Assembly (NCBI GenBank): GCA_934675045.1
Contig: CAKUPI010000001.1
Location: 1 to 30,250, forward strand
Origin: an uncultured Eubacteriales bacterium
GTDB taxonomy: Bacteria; Bacillota; Clostridia; Oscillospirales; Butyricicoccaceae
DNA: 30,250 nt
Reading direction: 5' to 3'
Below are positions 19,015 through 27,246 of the stretch, piece by piece (position 1 is the first letter of the stretch; every line of letters begins with the position of its first letter). Below the pieces are notes generated by a model, which saw nothing but the letters and a program-made list of their open reading frames with translations, did no database searches and was not told the origin of the DNA. The position numbers and the translations under genes are program-made.

Positions 19015-19926
19015 CTATTCTTTTTCCCCGTCCAGCAGCTCGTCAAACCAGATCGGCACGGGCGCCGACGCCGTTACGGGCTTTCCCGTCAGCGGGTGGA
19101 GCAGCGACAGCGAGCGCGCGTGCAGCGCAAAGCCGGGGCGGGAGAAATCCTCGGTGCCGTACAGAAAATCGCCGTACACCGGGCAGCCGAGGTGGGCCAT
19201 GTGCACGCGGATCTGGTGCGTTCGCCCCGTTTCCAGCCGCAGCTCAAGCAGCGCGCGCCCCTGCCCGCGCCGCAGCACCCGCCAGTGCGTCACGGCGCGC
19301 TGACCGCCCTCCGCCACCCTGCGGCGCACGCCCTGCGCCCGTGCGATGGGGGCGTCGAGTGTCCCCGAATCGGGCAGATCGCCGCAGACGACGGCCCGGT
19401 AGACCCGCTGCATTTCGCCCCGCTGCATCTGCGCCGAAAGGCGCTGCGCGGCAAAGCGGTTTTTGGCCGCGCACAGCGCGCCCGACGTGTGCCTGTCCAG
19501 CCGGCTGACCGGGCAGAAGGCGCTCTGCACCTCTCCCTTTTGCCGCAGGTAGCCCTCTGCCGCGTCAAACAGCGTGCCGCTTTCGTGCCCGGCCGCGGGG
19601 TGTACCGCCATGCCGGCCGGCTTGTTCACAATGAGCAGACAGTCGTCCTCGTACAGCACGGGCGGCATGTCCGGCGCTTTGCCTCCGGCCGCACCGGATG
19701 CACCGGTCACACCGGATGCACCGGTCACACCGGCGGCTACGGAAACGGCCTGTCCCCGGCGTACGACGGCGTCAAGGCGCGCGGGCTGCCCGTCGAGCAA
19801 AATGCCGCCGGGCAGCCACTTGACCGCCTTGACAAGGGAGGCCGACAGCCCCATGCTGCCGCGCAGCACGGCGCGCAGCGGCCGGCCGTCGTCCTCCTCT
19901 GCCGCGCGATAGTCGATGCGGACCAT
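19015..19926 (-). CDS. RluA/RluD-family pseudouridine synthase
   Basis: Predicted to isomerise uridine to pseudouridine in rRNA or tRNA. The 303-residue protein has an N-terminal S4-like part (about 1-62) and a glycine/serine/threonine linker with repeated VTGASG (66-80). The catalytic domain follows with DDCLLIVNKPAGMAVHP, the signature SRLDRHTSGAL (catalytic Asp144) and LETGRTHQIRVHMAHLGCPVYGD. The start ATG overlaps the stop of the S9 peptidase gene as TGATG and has no clear ribosome binding site of its own, so translation is probably coupled. The exact RNA target (RluD-type 23S rRNA is one option) is not determinable. No terminator is seen before the aspS promoter. Confidence 0.9.
   Translation of the reverse strand: MVRIDYRAAEEDDGRPLRAVLRGSMGLSASLVKAVKWLPGGILLDGQPARLDAVVRRGQAVSVAAGVTGASGVTGASGAAGGKAPDMPPVLYEDDCLLIVNKPAGMAVHPAAGHESGTLFDAAEGYLRQKGEVQSAFCPVSRLDRHTSGALCAAKNRFAAQRLSAQMQRGEMQRVYRAVVCGDLPDSGTLDAPIARAQGVRRRVAEGGQRAVTHWRVLRRGQGRALLELRLETGRTHQIRVHMAHLGCPVYGDFLYGTEDFSRPGFALHARSLSLLHPLTGKPVTASAPVPIWFDELLDGEKE
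19692..19733. repeat. In-frame 18-bp tandem repeat in the rluA-type gene
   Basis: Two perfect copies of CACCGGATGCACCGGTCA (19692-19709, 19710-19727) plus a 6-bp partial copy. They encode the VTGASG repeats of the linker between the S4-like and catalytic domains, so copy-number change would only lengthen or shorten the linker. Confidence 0.9.
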
Positions 19927-22190
19927 CAGTTTTTGATGCCGTGCAGGTTGTTGGCCAAAAACTCCAGCACGCGGCGCTGGTAATAGGGCATGTCGCGCAG
20001 CTGGTGGTGACGGTTGGGGATGATGAGGAACTCAAAGTCCTTGTCGGCGCGGATCAGCTCGTCCACGACGCGCAGCGTGTTGGCCGGGTGGACATTGTCG
20101 TCCAGCTCGCCGTGGATGAGCAGCAGCTTGCCCTGAAGCCTGTCCACCTGCGGCCCGGCGGACTGCCGCAGCAGCGCCTCGGCGTCATAGCCGCCCATAA
20201 ACCGCTCCGACCAGTCGGCGTTGTACAGCTCCTGATAGTGGTTTCCGCCGGTCGCGACGCCCACCTTGTAAAGCTCGGGCGCCTCGGTCATGCAGTGCAG
20301 GGTGCCGAAACCGCCGCCGCTGTGCCCCCAGACGCCGACGCGGTCGCGATCCATAAAGGCGTACTTGTCGCACAGGCGGTTGATGACGGCGACGTGATCC
20401 TCAAGCCCGGCGCAGGCCCCCATGTTGCGGTAGCAGTGCTGGTGGTACTCGCGGCCCCGCAGGGGGGTGCCGCGGCCGTCGATGATGACGCAGGCGCACT
20501 CAAGCTGCGAGAGCGCGGGGGTGAACCCGGCGTTGAGGTAGTCGAAAAAGGTGGTGGGCTGGTTGACGCTCTGGTTGCCGCCGTAGTAATAATCGACGAC
20601 GGGGTATTTCTTGCCTTCCCTGAAGCGGGCCGGCATGACGATGACGCCGGAAACGTCGGTCACGCCGTCGGCGCCCTTTTCGGTAAAGAAAATGGGGTAG
20701 GTCATTCCGGCCTTGACCAGGCCGCTGTCGTCGCAGGCGCACAGCGGCACGGGGACTTCGCCCTCGGCGGGGCTGACGCGGCACAGCGTCGTCGTCTGCG
20801 GCTCGTCGCAGGCCGAAACGGTATCGGTGTAAAACTTCCCGTTTGGGGAAAAGACAATGCTGTGGTCGCCCTTTTCGCGCGACAGCAGCGTCGTTTCCCC
20901 GCTGTCCAGATCGGCGGCGTAGAGATACCGCTGGTAGGGTCTGGTGTGTATCTCGCGGCCGCAGGCGGTAAAGTAGAGCTTGCGTCCCTCGATGTCGAGG
21001 TGCAGCAGCTGGCAGACGGTGAACTCTCCCTGCGTCAGCTGGCGCAGCTGCCCGATGTTCTGCGTGTCGTACTGGTAGATGTGCATGAAGCCGTCGCGCT
21101 CGCTCAGCCAGAACAGGCTGTGCAGCTTTTCCGACAGCATAAAGCAGGGCGTCTGCCGGCTCAGGCGCTTTTCGCTGTGCGAGGCGATGAGGCGGTGGAA
21201 GTCAAAGAACAGAAATCCGTCGGTCGATTCCTCAAACAGCGGCTGAACCGCGCCGGTTTCCGGGTCGATCAGCATGGTCTCGACGCTTTTGTGGTCGCGG
21301 CTCATGCGCCAGCAGGCGCCCTGGCCGCCCTCGACCGACCAGCCCAGCATTCCGTAGCCGTCGGCCGTCGGCGACAAAAAGGCCACCTCGGTCTCGGGGC
21401 ACTGCACCGGCCGCACGGCGCCCGTCTCGGCGTTGCCGACGTAAAAGGCGCACTTTGGCTCGGGCTCGCCGGGCAGCGCGTAGCGGTATTCGTGCAGCAC
21501 GGGGCGCATGCCCTCGGGCGGCACATTCTGCACAAGGTACAGCGGCTTGACCTCGCGCTCGTCCAGGCGATAGGTCAAAAAGCGGCGGCTGTCGGGCGAC
21601 CACTCGACGCCCGCCGGCCCGGCGTAGCCTTCGAGCTTATGCCGGATGAAGAAGGTGTCCCCCTCGATGGGGCAGGCGTAGGCGTTGTGCGCCTCGCCGT
21701 CCTTGGTGATGCGGCTCGAAGTGCCGTTTTGCAGGTCATACAGCTGCAAATTGTGGCGGCGCGTGGCGATGGCCCAGCGGCGGTCGGGGCTGAGCGACGC
21801 CCCTTCGGTCGGCATTTTCATAACCCGCTGCAAACGGTTTCCGTCAAACTGGTATTCGTCGCCGCCCGGCAGAAGGAAGCGGACGGTGCCGTCCTCGTCG
21901 ACGCCAAGCGGTTCGATTTGCAGCTGCTGCCCTTCCTTCGGGGCCTTTCCGATGCGCCGCAGGCGCTGGGTCAGCAGACGGTGGTCAAACAGCTCCCGCT
22001 GCTCGCCGGTCTGACAGTCGACCAGCATGTACCGTGTGATTTTTTCCTTGTTCTGAAAGCTTTCCTTGCAAAAGACCAGCTTATCGCCCGGCAAAAACCA
22101 CGGGCTGAACTGCCCGTTGAGCAGCAGCTTTTCCGCGTTTTGCGGCAGCAGTGCGCGCGCCGCCTTCCAGTGTTTTTCCGTCAGCTTCAC
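19926..22190 (-). CDS. S9 family peptidase (dipeptidyl peptidase IV-like)
   Basis: Serine exopeptidase related to DPP-IV, expected to remove N-terminal dipeptides, often after Pro or Ala. The protein has 754 residues from the GTG at 22190. An N-terminal beta-propeller (about 1-490, repeated blades such as VEWSPDSRRFLTYRLDE) precedes an alpha/beta hydrolase domain. That domain has GVWGHSGGGFG (nucleophile Ser624), HGELDDNVHP (Asp) and IPNRHHQL (His). No signal peptide is evident, so it is probably cytosolic. The GTG is chosen because a G-rich ribosome binding site lies in the 22-nt gap after the amidohydrolase stop, and the upstream in-frame ATG (22346) lies inside that gene. It is cotranscribed with the amidohydrolase and overlaps the rluA-type gene. 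Confidence 0.9.
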   Translation of the reverse strand: MKLTEKHWKAARALLPQNAEKLLLNGQFSPWFLPGDKLVFCKESFQNKEKITRYMLVDCQTGEQRELFDHRLLTQRLRRIGKAPKEGQQLQIEPLGVDEDGTVRFLLPGGDEYQFDGNRLQRVMKMPTEGASLSPDRRWAIATRRHNLQLYDLQNGTSSRITKDGEAHNAYACPIEGDTFFIRHKLEGYAGPAGVEWSPDSRRFLTYRLDEREVKPLYLVQNVPPEGMRPVLHEYRYALPGEPEPKCAFYVGNAETGAVRPVQCPETEVAFLSPTADGYGMLGWSVEGGQGACWRMSRDHKSVETMLIDPETGAVQPLFEESTDGFLFFDFHRLIASHSEKRLSRQTPCFMLSEKLHSLFWLSERDGFMHIYQYDTQNIGQLRQLTQGEFTVCQLLHLDIEGRKLYFTACGREIHTRPYQRYLYAADLDSGETTLLSREKGDHSIVFSPNGKFYTDTVSACDEPQTTTLCRVSPAEGEVPVPLCACDDSGLVKAGMTYPIFFTEKGADGVTDVSGVIVMPARFREGKKYPVVDYYYGGNQSVNQPTTFFDYLNAGFTPALSQLECACVIIDGRGTPLRGREYHQHCYRNMGACAGLEDHVAVINRLCDKYAFMDRDRVGVWGHSGGGFGTLHCMTEAPELYKVGVATGGNHYQELYNADWSERFMGGYDAEALLRQSAGPQVDRLQGKLLLIHGELDDNVHPANTLRVVDELIRADKDFEFLIIPNRHHQLRDMPYYQRRVLEFLANNLHGIKN

Positions 22191-22212
22191 GTTTGGCCCC
22201 CCCTTTTTTTCT

Positions 22213-23418
22213 TTACAGCATGGCCTTTCCGGCGCGGTAGACCTGCACCGGGCTTTGCAGCGCCGTGATGTCCTGCGAAGCGTCGCCCCGCACGACCAGA
22301 ATATCGCCGCACAGACCGGCGGCGAGCATACCGGTTTCCCGGCCAAGGTCCAGCATGGCCGCCGCGTTGCCCGTCGCCGTGGCGATGGCCTGCACCGGGC
22401 TCATGCCGTATTCCACCATGTAGGCAAGCTCGCGTCCGACCGGCATGATGGGCGCGCCGTGCAGCACCATGTCGGTGCCGGCCAGCACGGTAACGCCGGT
22501 GTCGGCCAGCATTTTGAAGTTTTCGCGGTAGGCCTGCGCCGCCTTTTCAAAGTAATTGAAGTCGCCCAGGCCGTCGCCGTCGATGCCGCCGGACACCTCG
22601 GCGCGCTTGGCGCTGTCGCACAGCTGCTCGTAAATATAGGTGTACGCGACAATGGTCGGCACCCACGCGATTCCCTTGTCGCGCATTTCGATGGCCTGCT
22701 CGCGCGTCATAAAGGTTCCGTGCTCGATGGTGTCAAACCCCGCGTCAATGCACATCTGAATGGAGGGGTGCGTGCCGGCATGCACGCAGATTTTGATGCC
22801 GCGGCGGTGGCACTCGTCGACGGCGGCGTTGAGCTCTTCCTGCGTGAACTCCGGCGTGTGCGTGCGGTGGCTGGTCAGCAGCTTGATCCAGTCGGCCCCG
22901 TCGCGAATCTCGCGGCGGATGGCGGCGCGGACATTGTCGGCGCCGTCGGCCTCGACCACGCCGCCGATCAGCGGCCAGCCGTGCCCGCCGGTAAAGCAGA
23001 TGCCGCGGCCGCAGTGCGAAATGCGCGGCAGGGTGAGATAGCCCCGCTCGGCCGAGGCCCAGCGCAGGTTCTGCATGCAGCCGCCGGGCGACGAGACGTC
23101 GCGCACGGTGGTGACGCCGGTGCGCAGCGCGCGGTTTAATACGTCAAGGGCAAAATAGGCGATGCGGTAGGGGTCCTCGCGGTAGCTGTCGGCATCCGGC
23201 TCGCTCCACCAGTAGCCGGTGTGCACGTGCATGTCAATGAGGCCGGGCAGAATGGTGGCGTCCTGATAATCGTGCACCGGCTCGCCGGCGTACTTCTTTG
23301 ACAGGTCGGCAAAGGCGCCGACGTCGCTGATCCTCCCCTTTTCGTCCAGCCGGACGGCGCCGTTGTCCAGTGTGGTCGAACCGTCGCCGACGATAAGGTG
23401 TTTGGCAGTTAAAAGCAT
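22213..23418 (-). CDS. Amidohydrolase family protein (imidazolonepropionase/Xaa-Pro dipeptidase-like)
   Basis: Binuclear metal amidohydrolase of 401 residues. Visible ligands are His64 and His66 (LIDMHVHTG), Lys179, likely carboxylated (DGADWIKLL), His213 (KICVHAG), His233 (DTIEHG) and Asp316 (LAGTDM). The flanking beta-sandwich strands LTAKHLIVGDG and GDILVVRGD are complete. Some members of this group are prolidases acting on Xaa-Pro or on N-acyl/cyclic substrates; pairing with a DPP-IV-like peptidase makes dipeptide hydrolysis plausible but unproven. AAGGAGG sits 9 nt before the ATG, and it is the first gene of the operon. Confidence 0.87.
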   Translation of the reverse strand: MLLTAKHLIVGDGSTTLDNGAVRLDEKGRISDVGAFADLSKKYAGEPVHDYQDATILPGLIDMHVHTGYWWSEPDADSYREDPYRIAYFALDVLNRALRTGVTTVRDVSSPGGCMQNLRWASAERGYLTLPRISHCGRGICFTGGHGWPLIGGVVEADGADNVRAAIRREIRDGADWIKLLTSHRTHTPEFTQEELNAAVDECHRRGIKICVHAGTHPSIQMCIDAGFDTIEHGTFMTREQAIEMRDKGIAWVPTIVAYTYIYEQLCDSAKRAEVSGGIDGDGLGDFNYFEKAAQAYRENFKMLADTGVTVLAGTDMVLHGAPIMPVGRELAYMVEYGMSPVQAIATATGNAAAMLDLGRETGMLAAGLCGDILVVRGDASQDITALQSPVQVYRAGKAML

Positions 23419-23443
23419 TTCTTTTACCCTCCTTGTGTGGTTT

Positions 23444-23472
23444 ATTTTAGCATATCATATCTTCTTCCAAAA
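23444..23472 (-). promoter_or_regulatory. Promoter of the amidohydrolase/S9 peptidase/rluA-type operon
   Basis: An extended -10 TGCTAAAAT (23452-23444) lies on the minus strand with a weak -35 candidate TTTTGG 17 bp upstream (23472-23467). It is 26 nt ahead of the start codon, in the AT-rich gap just downstream of the ribosomal operon terminator. Confidence 0.6.
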
Positions 23473-23545
23473 AGGAATACCCGCAAAGGGCAAAAGCGCT
23501 CCCCCTGCACCGCGCCCGGTTTTCCCGGCTTTTTGCCGCCAAACG

Positions 23546-23592
23546 GCAAAAAAAGGGATTATCCCGAGGCATCTTCTCGGGATAATCCCTTT
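23546..23592 (-). terminator. Terminator of the ribosomal protein (alpha) operon
   Basis: A perfect 17-bp stem (AAAGGGATTATCCCGAG at 23552-23568 with its complement at 23576-23592) and a 7-nt loop lie 19 nt after the rplQ stop. A run of seven T residues follows on the minus strand. A second small dyad (TTTGCCG / CGGCAAA) follows immediately and may reinforce it. Confidence 0.95.
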
Positions 23593-23611
23593 GGGGACCG
23601 GTGCTTTGCAG

Positions 23612-23953
23612 TTAGATAAGCTCGATGACGGCCATTTCGGCGCCGTCGCCGCGGCGGGGCCCAATGCGGGTGATGCGGGTGTAGCCGCCGTTGCGGCCGG
23701 CGTACTTGGGCGCGATTTCGTCAAAGGTCTTTTTGACGACCGCTTCCTTGGTGATAAAGGCAAAGGCCTGGCGCTTGGCGTTCAGATCGCCGCGCTTGCC
23801 AAGGGTGATCATTTTTTCAGCCAGCGGACGGACTTCCTTGGCTCTGGTGACAGTCGTCTCGATACGGCCGTTCTCCAGCAGATAGGTGACCATGGCGCGC
23901 AGCATGGCGCGGCGGTGATCGGTCGGTCTGCCGAGCTTGCGGGTTCCGGGCAT
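23612..23953 (-). CDS. rplQ: Large ribosomal subunit protein bL17
   Basis: 50S protein near the peptide exit tunnel. The 113-residue protein begins [22 protein letters not shown] and has the family segments [27 protein letters not shown] and [30 protein letters not shown] precedes the ATG by about 8 nt. It is the last gene of the alpha operon, separated from rpoA by a 104-nt spacer with a strong hairpin, which is unusually long for this operon. Confidence 0.98.
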   Translation of the reverse strand: MPGTRKLGRPTDHRRAMLRAMVTYLLENGRIETTVTRAKEVRPLAEKMITLGKRGDLNAKRQAFAFITKEAVVKKTFDEIAPKYAGRNGGYTRITRIGPRRGDGAEMAVIELI

Positions 23954-24022
23954 GATTATACCTCCTCAGAATCCGCCTTCCCACGCAGGGGGGCGGAAAA
24001 TGTGTAAAAAGTGGATTGCGCC

Positions 24023-24045
24023 GCCCGGCGCACACTGCGCCGGGC
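24023..24045 (-). promoter_or_regulatory. Perfect hairpin between rpoA and rplQ
   Basis: A 10-bp perfect stem GCCCGGCGCA / TGCGCCGGGC with a CAC loop starts 13 nt after the rpoA stop. T5 occurs only 13-17 nt downstream of it, so it is not a typical terminator. It could be an RNA processing or 3'-end protection site, or a partial attenuator setting rplQ level. Confidence 0.5.
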
Positions 24046-24057
24046 CACGCGCTCTGC

Positions 24058-25014
24058 TCAATTCTGCGAATTGTCGCTCTTGGCGAGCAGCAGATTCAGG
24101 TCGGCCATCTTTTTGATGACTTCTTCCAGTGACTTTCTGCCGAGGTTGCGCACCTTCATCATGTCCTCCTCCGTCGTGTTGACGAGGTCGGCCACCGTGT
24201 TGATGCCTGCGCGCTTTAAGCAGTTGAAGGAACGCACCGAAAGATCAAGCTCCTCGATGCTCATTTCGAGCACCTTGTCCTGCGTCGTCTCGCTCTTCTC
24301 GACGACGGTGGACTTGGAGCCGATTTCATCGGACAGGTTGACAAAGAGGCTTAAGTGGTCGGTCAGGATTTTGGCCCCGAGCGACACGGCGTCCCGCGCC
24401 GAGATGGTGCAGTCGGTGTACACCTCAAGCGTCAGCTTGTCAAAATCGGTCATGTTTCCCACACGGGTGTTTTCCACCGTGTAGTTGACCTTGTAGACCG
24501 GCGTATAGATGGAATCGACGGGAATGATACCGATAACGGGGGTGGCAGGCTTGTTGCGGTCGGCGGGCACGTACCCGCGGCCGTGGTTGAAGGTCAGCTC
24601 CATAACCAGCTTGCTGTCCTCCATCAAAGTGGCAATGTGCGCCTCGGGATTGAGAATCTCAATCTCGCTGTCGCAGCGAATGTCACCTGCTGTCACTTCG
24701 CCGGCAGTCGAGGTTTCAATGGTGACAACCTTTTCGCCCTGGCTGGCAAGCTTGGCGATGATGCCCTTGACATTGAGGACAATCTCCGTCACATCTTCCT
24801 TGACGCCCGGAATGGTGGAAAACTCGTGCTGCACACCGTCGATTTTGATGGCGGTGACAGCCGTTCCGGGCAGGCTCGACAGAAGAATGCGGCGCAGCGA
24901 ATTGCCGAGGGTAGTGCCGTAGCCCCGCTCCAGAGGCTCGACCACGAATTTGCCATAAGAGCCATCGGTGGCTGTTTCGACACATTCAATGCGGGGTTTT
25001 TCAATTGCGATCAT
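24058..25014 (-). CDS. rpoA: DNA-directed RNA polymerase alpha subunit
   Basis: The 318-residue alpha subunit initiates assembly of RNA polymerase and contacts activators and UP elements. The N-terminal domain shows [24 protein letters not shown] and [13 protein letters not shown]. After a linker, the C-terminal domain contains [20 protein letters not shown] and the helix-hairpin-helix [20 protein letters not shown] precedes the ATG; an out-of-frame ATG occurs 4 nt earlier. It follows rpsD in the usual alpha-operon order. Confidence 0.98.
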   Translation of the reverse strand: MIAIEKPRIECVETATDGSYGKFVVEPLERGYGTTLGNSLRRILLSSLPGTAVTAIKIDGVQHEFSTIPGVKEDVTEIVLNVKGIIAKLASQGEKVVTIETSTAGEVTAGDIRCDSEIEILNPEAHIATLMEDSKLVMELTFNHGRGYVPADRNKPATPVIGIIPVDSIYTPVYKVNYTVENTRVGNMTDFDKLTLEVYTDCTISARDAVSLGAKILTDHLSLFVNLSDEIGSKSTVVEKSETTQDKVLEMSIEELDLSVRSFNCLKRAGINTVADLVNTTEEDMMKVRNLGRKSLEEVIKKMADLNLLLAKSDNSQN

Positions 25015-25043
25015 TCATTACCCTCCTTGATATAGTCGGCGCG

Positions 25044-25079
25044 CCTCAAAAAGGCACGCTATGCGGGTGCCGATTGAGG
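25044..25079 (-). promoter_or_regulatory. Two-part stem-loop in the rpsD-rpoA spacer
   Basis: On the minus strand CCTCAA...TTGAGG (6 bp) encloses GGCAC...GTGCC (5 bp), and a run of five T residues follows the inner stem. It sits between the rpsD stop and the rpoA ribosome binding site. It could be a weak attenuator or a ribosomal protein binding site (S4 is the classical regulator of alpha operons), but the sequence alone does not settle this. Confidence 0.4.
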
Positions 25080-25084
25080 GCTGA

Positions 25085-25714
25085 TTACTTGGAGTAAAGC
25101 TCGACGATGAGGTGCTCTTCAACCTGCAGCTCGACTTCGTCGCGGGCCGGGAGATTGACGACGGTGGCGACGCCCTTCTGACGGTCGACGCTCAGCCAGT
25201 TGAGGGCGGGCCGCGAGGCGTTGGCCTCGATGACCAGCTTGAACTTGTCAGAGCTCATGCTCGATTCCTTAATCGCAATCACGTCACCGGGCTTGCACAG
25301 GTAAGAGGGGATGTTGACCTTCTTGCCGTTGACGGTGAAGTGGGCATGGGAAACCAGCTGACGGGCCTCCGGGCGGCTCATGGCAAAGCCGGCGCGGTAG
25401 ACGATGTTGTCCAGACGGCTTTCAAGCAGCTTGAGCAGGTTTTCGCCCGTCATGCCGCTCATGGTCTCGGCCATTTCGAAATAGTGATAGAACTGGTTTT
25501 CCAGCAGTCCGTAATACTTTTTGGCTTTCTGCTTTTCACGCAGCTGCATGCCGTACTCGCTCAGCTTTTTGTTGCGGCCCTGGCCGTGCTGGCCGGGGGC
25601 GTAGCTGCGGCGCTGAATCGCGCACTTGTCGGTATAGCACCGGTCGCCCTTCAAAAAGAGCTTGTCGCCTTCTCTGCGGCAAATGCGGCATACCGCGTCA
25701 GTATATCTTGCCAT
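25085..25714 (-). CDS. rpsD: Small ribosomal subunit protein uS4, zinc-binding form
   Basis: Primary 16S rRNA-binding protein and assembly initiator of the 30S body. The 209-residue protein begins [15 protein letters not shown]. Cys9, Cys12, Cys26 and Cys31 form a zinc site, the C+ version of S4, rather than the cysteine-free paralogue some Firmicutes use under zinc limitation. The S4 RNA-binding domain appears as [20 protein letters not shown] and [11 protein letters not shown]. An AGGAGG site overlaps the end of rpsK. uS4 often represses its own operon. Confidence 0.98.
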   Translation of the reverse strand: MARYTDAVCRICRREGDKLFLKGDRCYTDKCAIQRRSYAPGQHGQGRNKKLSEYGMQLREKQKAKKYYGLLENQFYHYFEMAETMSGMTGENLLKLLESRLDNIVYRAGFAMSRPEARQLVSHAHFTVNGKKVNIPSYLCKPGDVIAIKESSMSSDKFKLVIEANASRPALNWLSVDRQKGVATVVNLPARDEVELQVEEHLIVELYSK

Positions 25715-25731
25715 CTAAAGGTTACCTCCTG

Positions 25732-26136
25732 TTAAACTCTTCTTCTCTTGGGCGGGCGGCATCCGTTGTGCGGGACGGGGGTGACGTCTTTGATCATGAC
25801 GACTTCCAGTCCGGCAGCCTGCAGGGCGCGGATGGCGGCTTCACGTCCCGAGCCGGGGCCCTTGACGTAAACTTCCACCGTCTTGAGGCCGTGCTCCATG
25901 GCAGCCTTGGCGGCCGTTTCGGCAGCGGTCTGGGCGGCAAAGGGAGTCGACTTTCTCGAGCCGCGGAAGCCCATTTCGCCGGCGCTGGCCCACGAAATGG
26001 CGTTGCCCTTGATATCGGTGATGGTGACGATCGTGTTGTTAAAGGACGAACGGATATGGACAGCGCCCTTTTCGATATTCTTGCGTTCGCGGCGCTTGGT
26101 TCTGACGGCGCCCTTCTTCGGCTGTGCTTTGGCCAT
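25732..26136 (-). CDS. rpsK: Small ribosomal subunit protein uS11
   Basis: 30S platform protein contacting the mRNA exit region. The 134-residue protein has a basic N-terminus, then the core [34 protein letters not shown], the [15 protein letters not shown] signature and the C-terminal [25 protein letters not shown] precedes the ATG. The 15-nt gap from rpsM and the order rpsM-rpsK-rpsD are standard. Confidence 0.98.
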   Translation of the reverse strand: MAKAQPKKGAVRTKRRERKNIEKGAVHIRSSFNNTIVTITDIKGNAISWASAGEMGFRGSRKSTPFAAQTAAETAAKAAMEHGLKTVEVYVKGPGSGREAAIRALQAAGLEVVMIKDVTPVPHNGCRPPKRRRV

Positions 26137-26151
26137 GTTTTCGTCCCTCCT

Positions 26152-26520
26152 TTATTTCTTCTTGTTGGCAATGGTCTTCTTCGGACCTTTGCGGGTGCGG
26201 GCGTTGGTCTTGGTGCGCTGGCCGCGGACGGGCAGCCCCTTGCGGTGACGCAGGCCGCGGTAGCAGCCGATTTCGGTCAGACGCTTGATGTTGAGCGCCG
26301 TGTCGCGGCGCAGGTCGCCCTCGATGGTGTACTCATGCTCGATGACTTCACGCAGGCGGGCGGTTTCGTCTTCGGTCAGGTCCTTGACGCGGGTGTCAGG
26401 GTTGACACCGGTCTTTTTGAGAATATCGTTCGAGAGTTTGCGGCCGATTCCGTAGATGTAAGTCAGGCCGATTTCCACTCTTTTTTCGCGGGGAAGGTCA
26501 ACACCGGCAATACGAGCCAT
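26152..26520 (-). CDS. rpsM: Small ribosomal subunit protein uS13
   Basis: 30S head protein that forms intersubunit bridges and contacts tRNA. The 122-residue protein begins [21 protein letters not shown] with the family motif [12 protein letters not shown]. It ends with the basic tail [19 protein letters not shown] followed by [18 protein letters not shown] lies upstream of the ATG. rpmJ precedes it by 25 nt. Confidence 0.98.
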   Translation of the reverse strand: MARIAGVDLPREKRVEIGLTYIYGIGRKLSNDILKKTGVNPDTRVKDLTEDETARLREVIEHEYTIEGDLRRDTALNIKRLTEIGCYRGLRHRKGLPVRGQRTKTNARTRKGPKKTIANKKK

Positions 26521-26545
26521 TTACTTTTGCACCTCCTGTGTGTTT

Positions 26546-26940
<395 letters not shown>

Positions 26941-26958
26941 ACGAAAGTCCCTCCTCGG

Positions 26959-27246
26959 TCATTCAATCGGCTGCGGCTTTTGCAAGTCCGCCAGCGCTCT
27001 TCTGATTTCGCTGTTTGACAATCGCTCGCCCGCGCGGATTTTCTGCGCCGCCCGGCAGTCGGTGTGGCAGACCAGCCGGATGTGCTTGACTTTCTTCCGC
27101 TTGGGCTTTTCGATTTTTCGCAGTCGGCCGTCGCACAAAAGGGCGTAGCCCTCGCAGTCCAGTCCGACGACCATCATGAGCGCGCCTTTGTCGCGCCCGC
27201 ATAAGGAAGCAACGATATCTGATTGTACAATGTCACTTCTCATCAT
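26959..27246 (-). CDS. KOW-domain RNA-binding protein (L14e-like)
   Basis: A 95-residue basic protein found between map and infA. The N-terminal half reads as a KOW motif (VASLCGRDKGALMMVVGLD, then YALLCDGRLRKIEKPKRKKVKHI), resembling the KOW domain of archaeal/eukaryotic ribosomal protein L14e. The C-terminal half is helical and charged (SNSEIRRALADLQ). It probably binds rRNA or assists translation; its function is unknown to me. The start overlaps the map stop by 14 nt. Two adjacent ATGs (27246, 27243) follow a GGAGGAG site and either may be used. Confidence 0.85.
   Translation of the reverse strand: MMRSDIVQSDIVASLCGRDKGALMMVVGLDCEGYALLCDGRLRKIEKPKRKKVKHIRLVCHTDCRAAQKIRAGERLSNSEIRRALADLQKPQPIE

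Noticed and set aside
19941..22268. A 775-codon plus-strand open frame opposite the S9 peptidase gene.
   Set aside because: Composition is typical of an antisense shadow, no motifs are seen, and the S9 catalytic triad is intact on the minus strand.
22191..22346. ATG-initiated longer form of the S9 peptidase.
   Set aside because: It would start deep inside the upstream amidohydrolase gene with unrelated Cys/Arg-rich residues. The GTG at 22190 has a suitable ribosome binding site in the gap.
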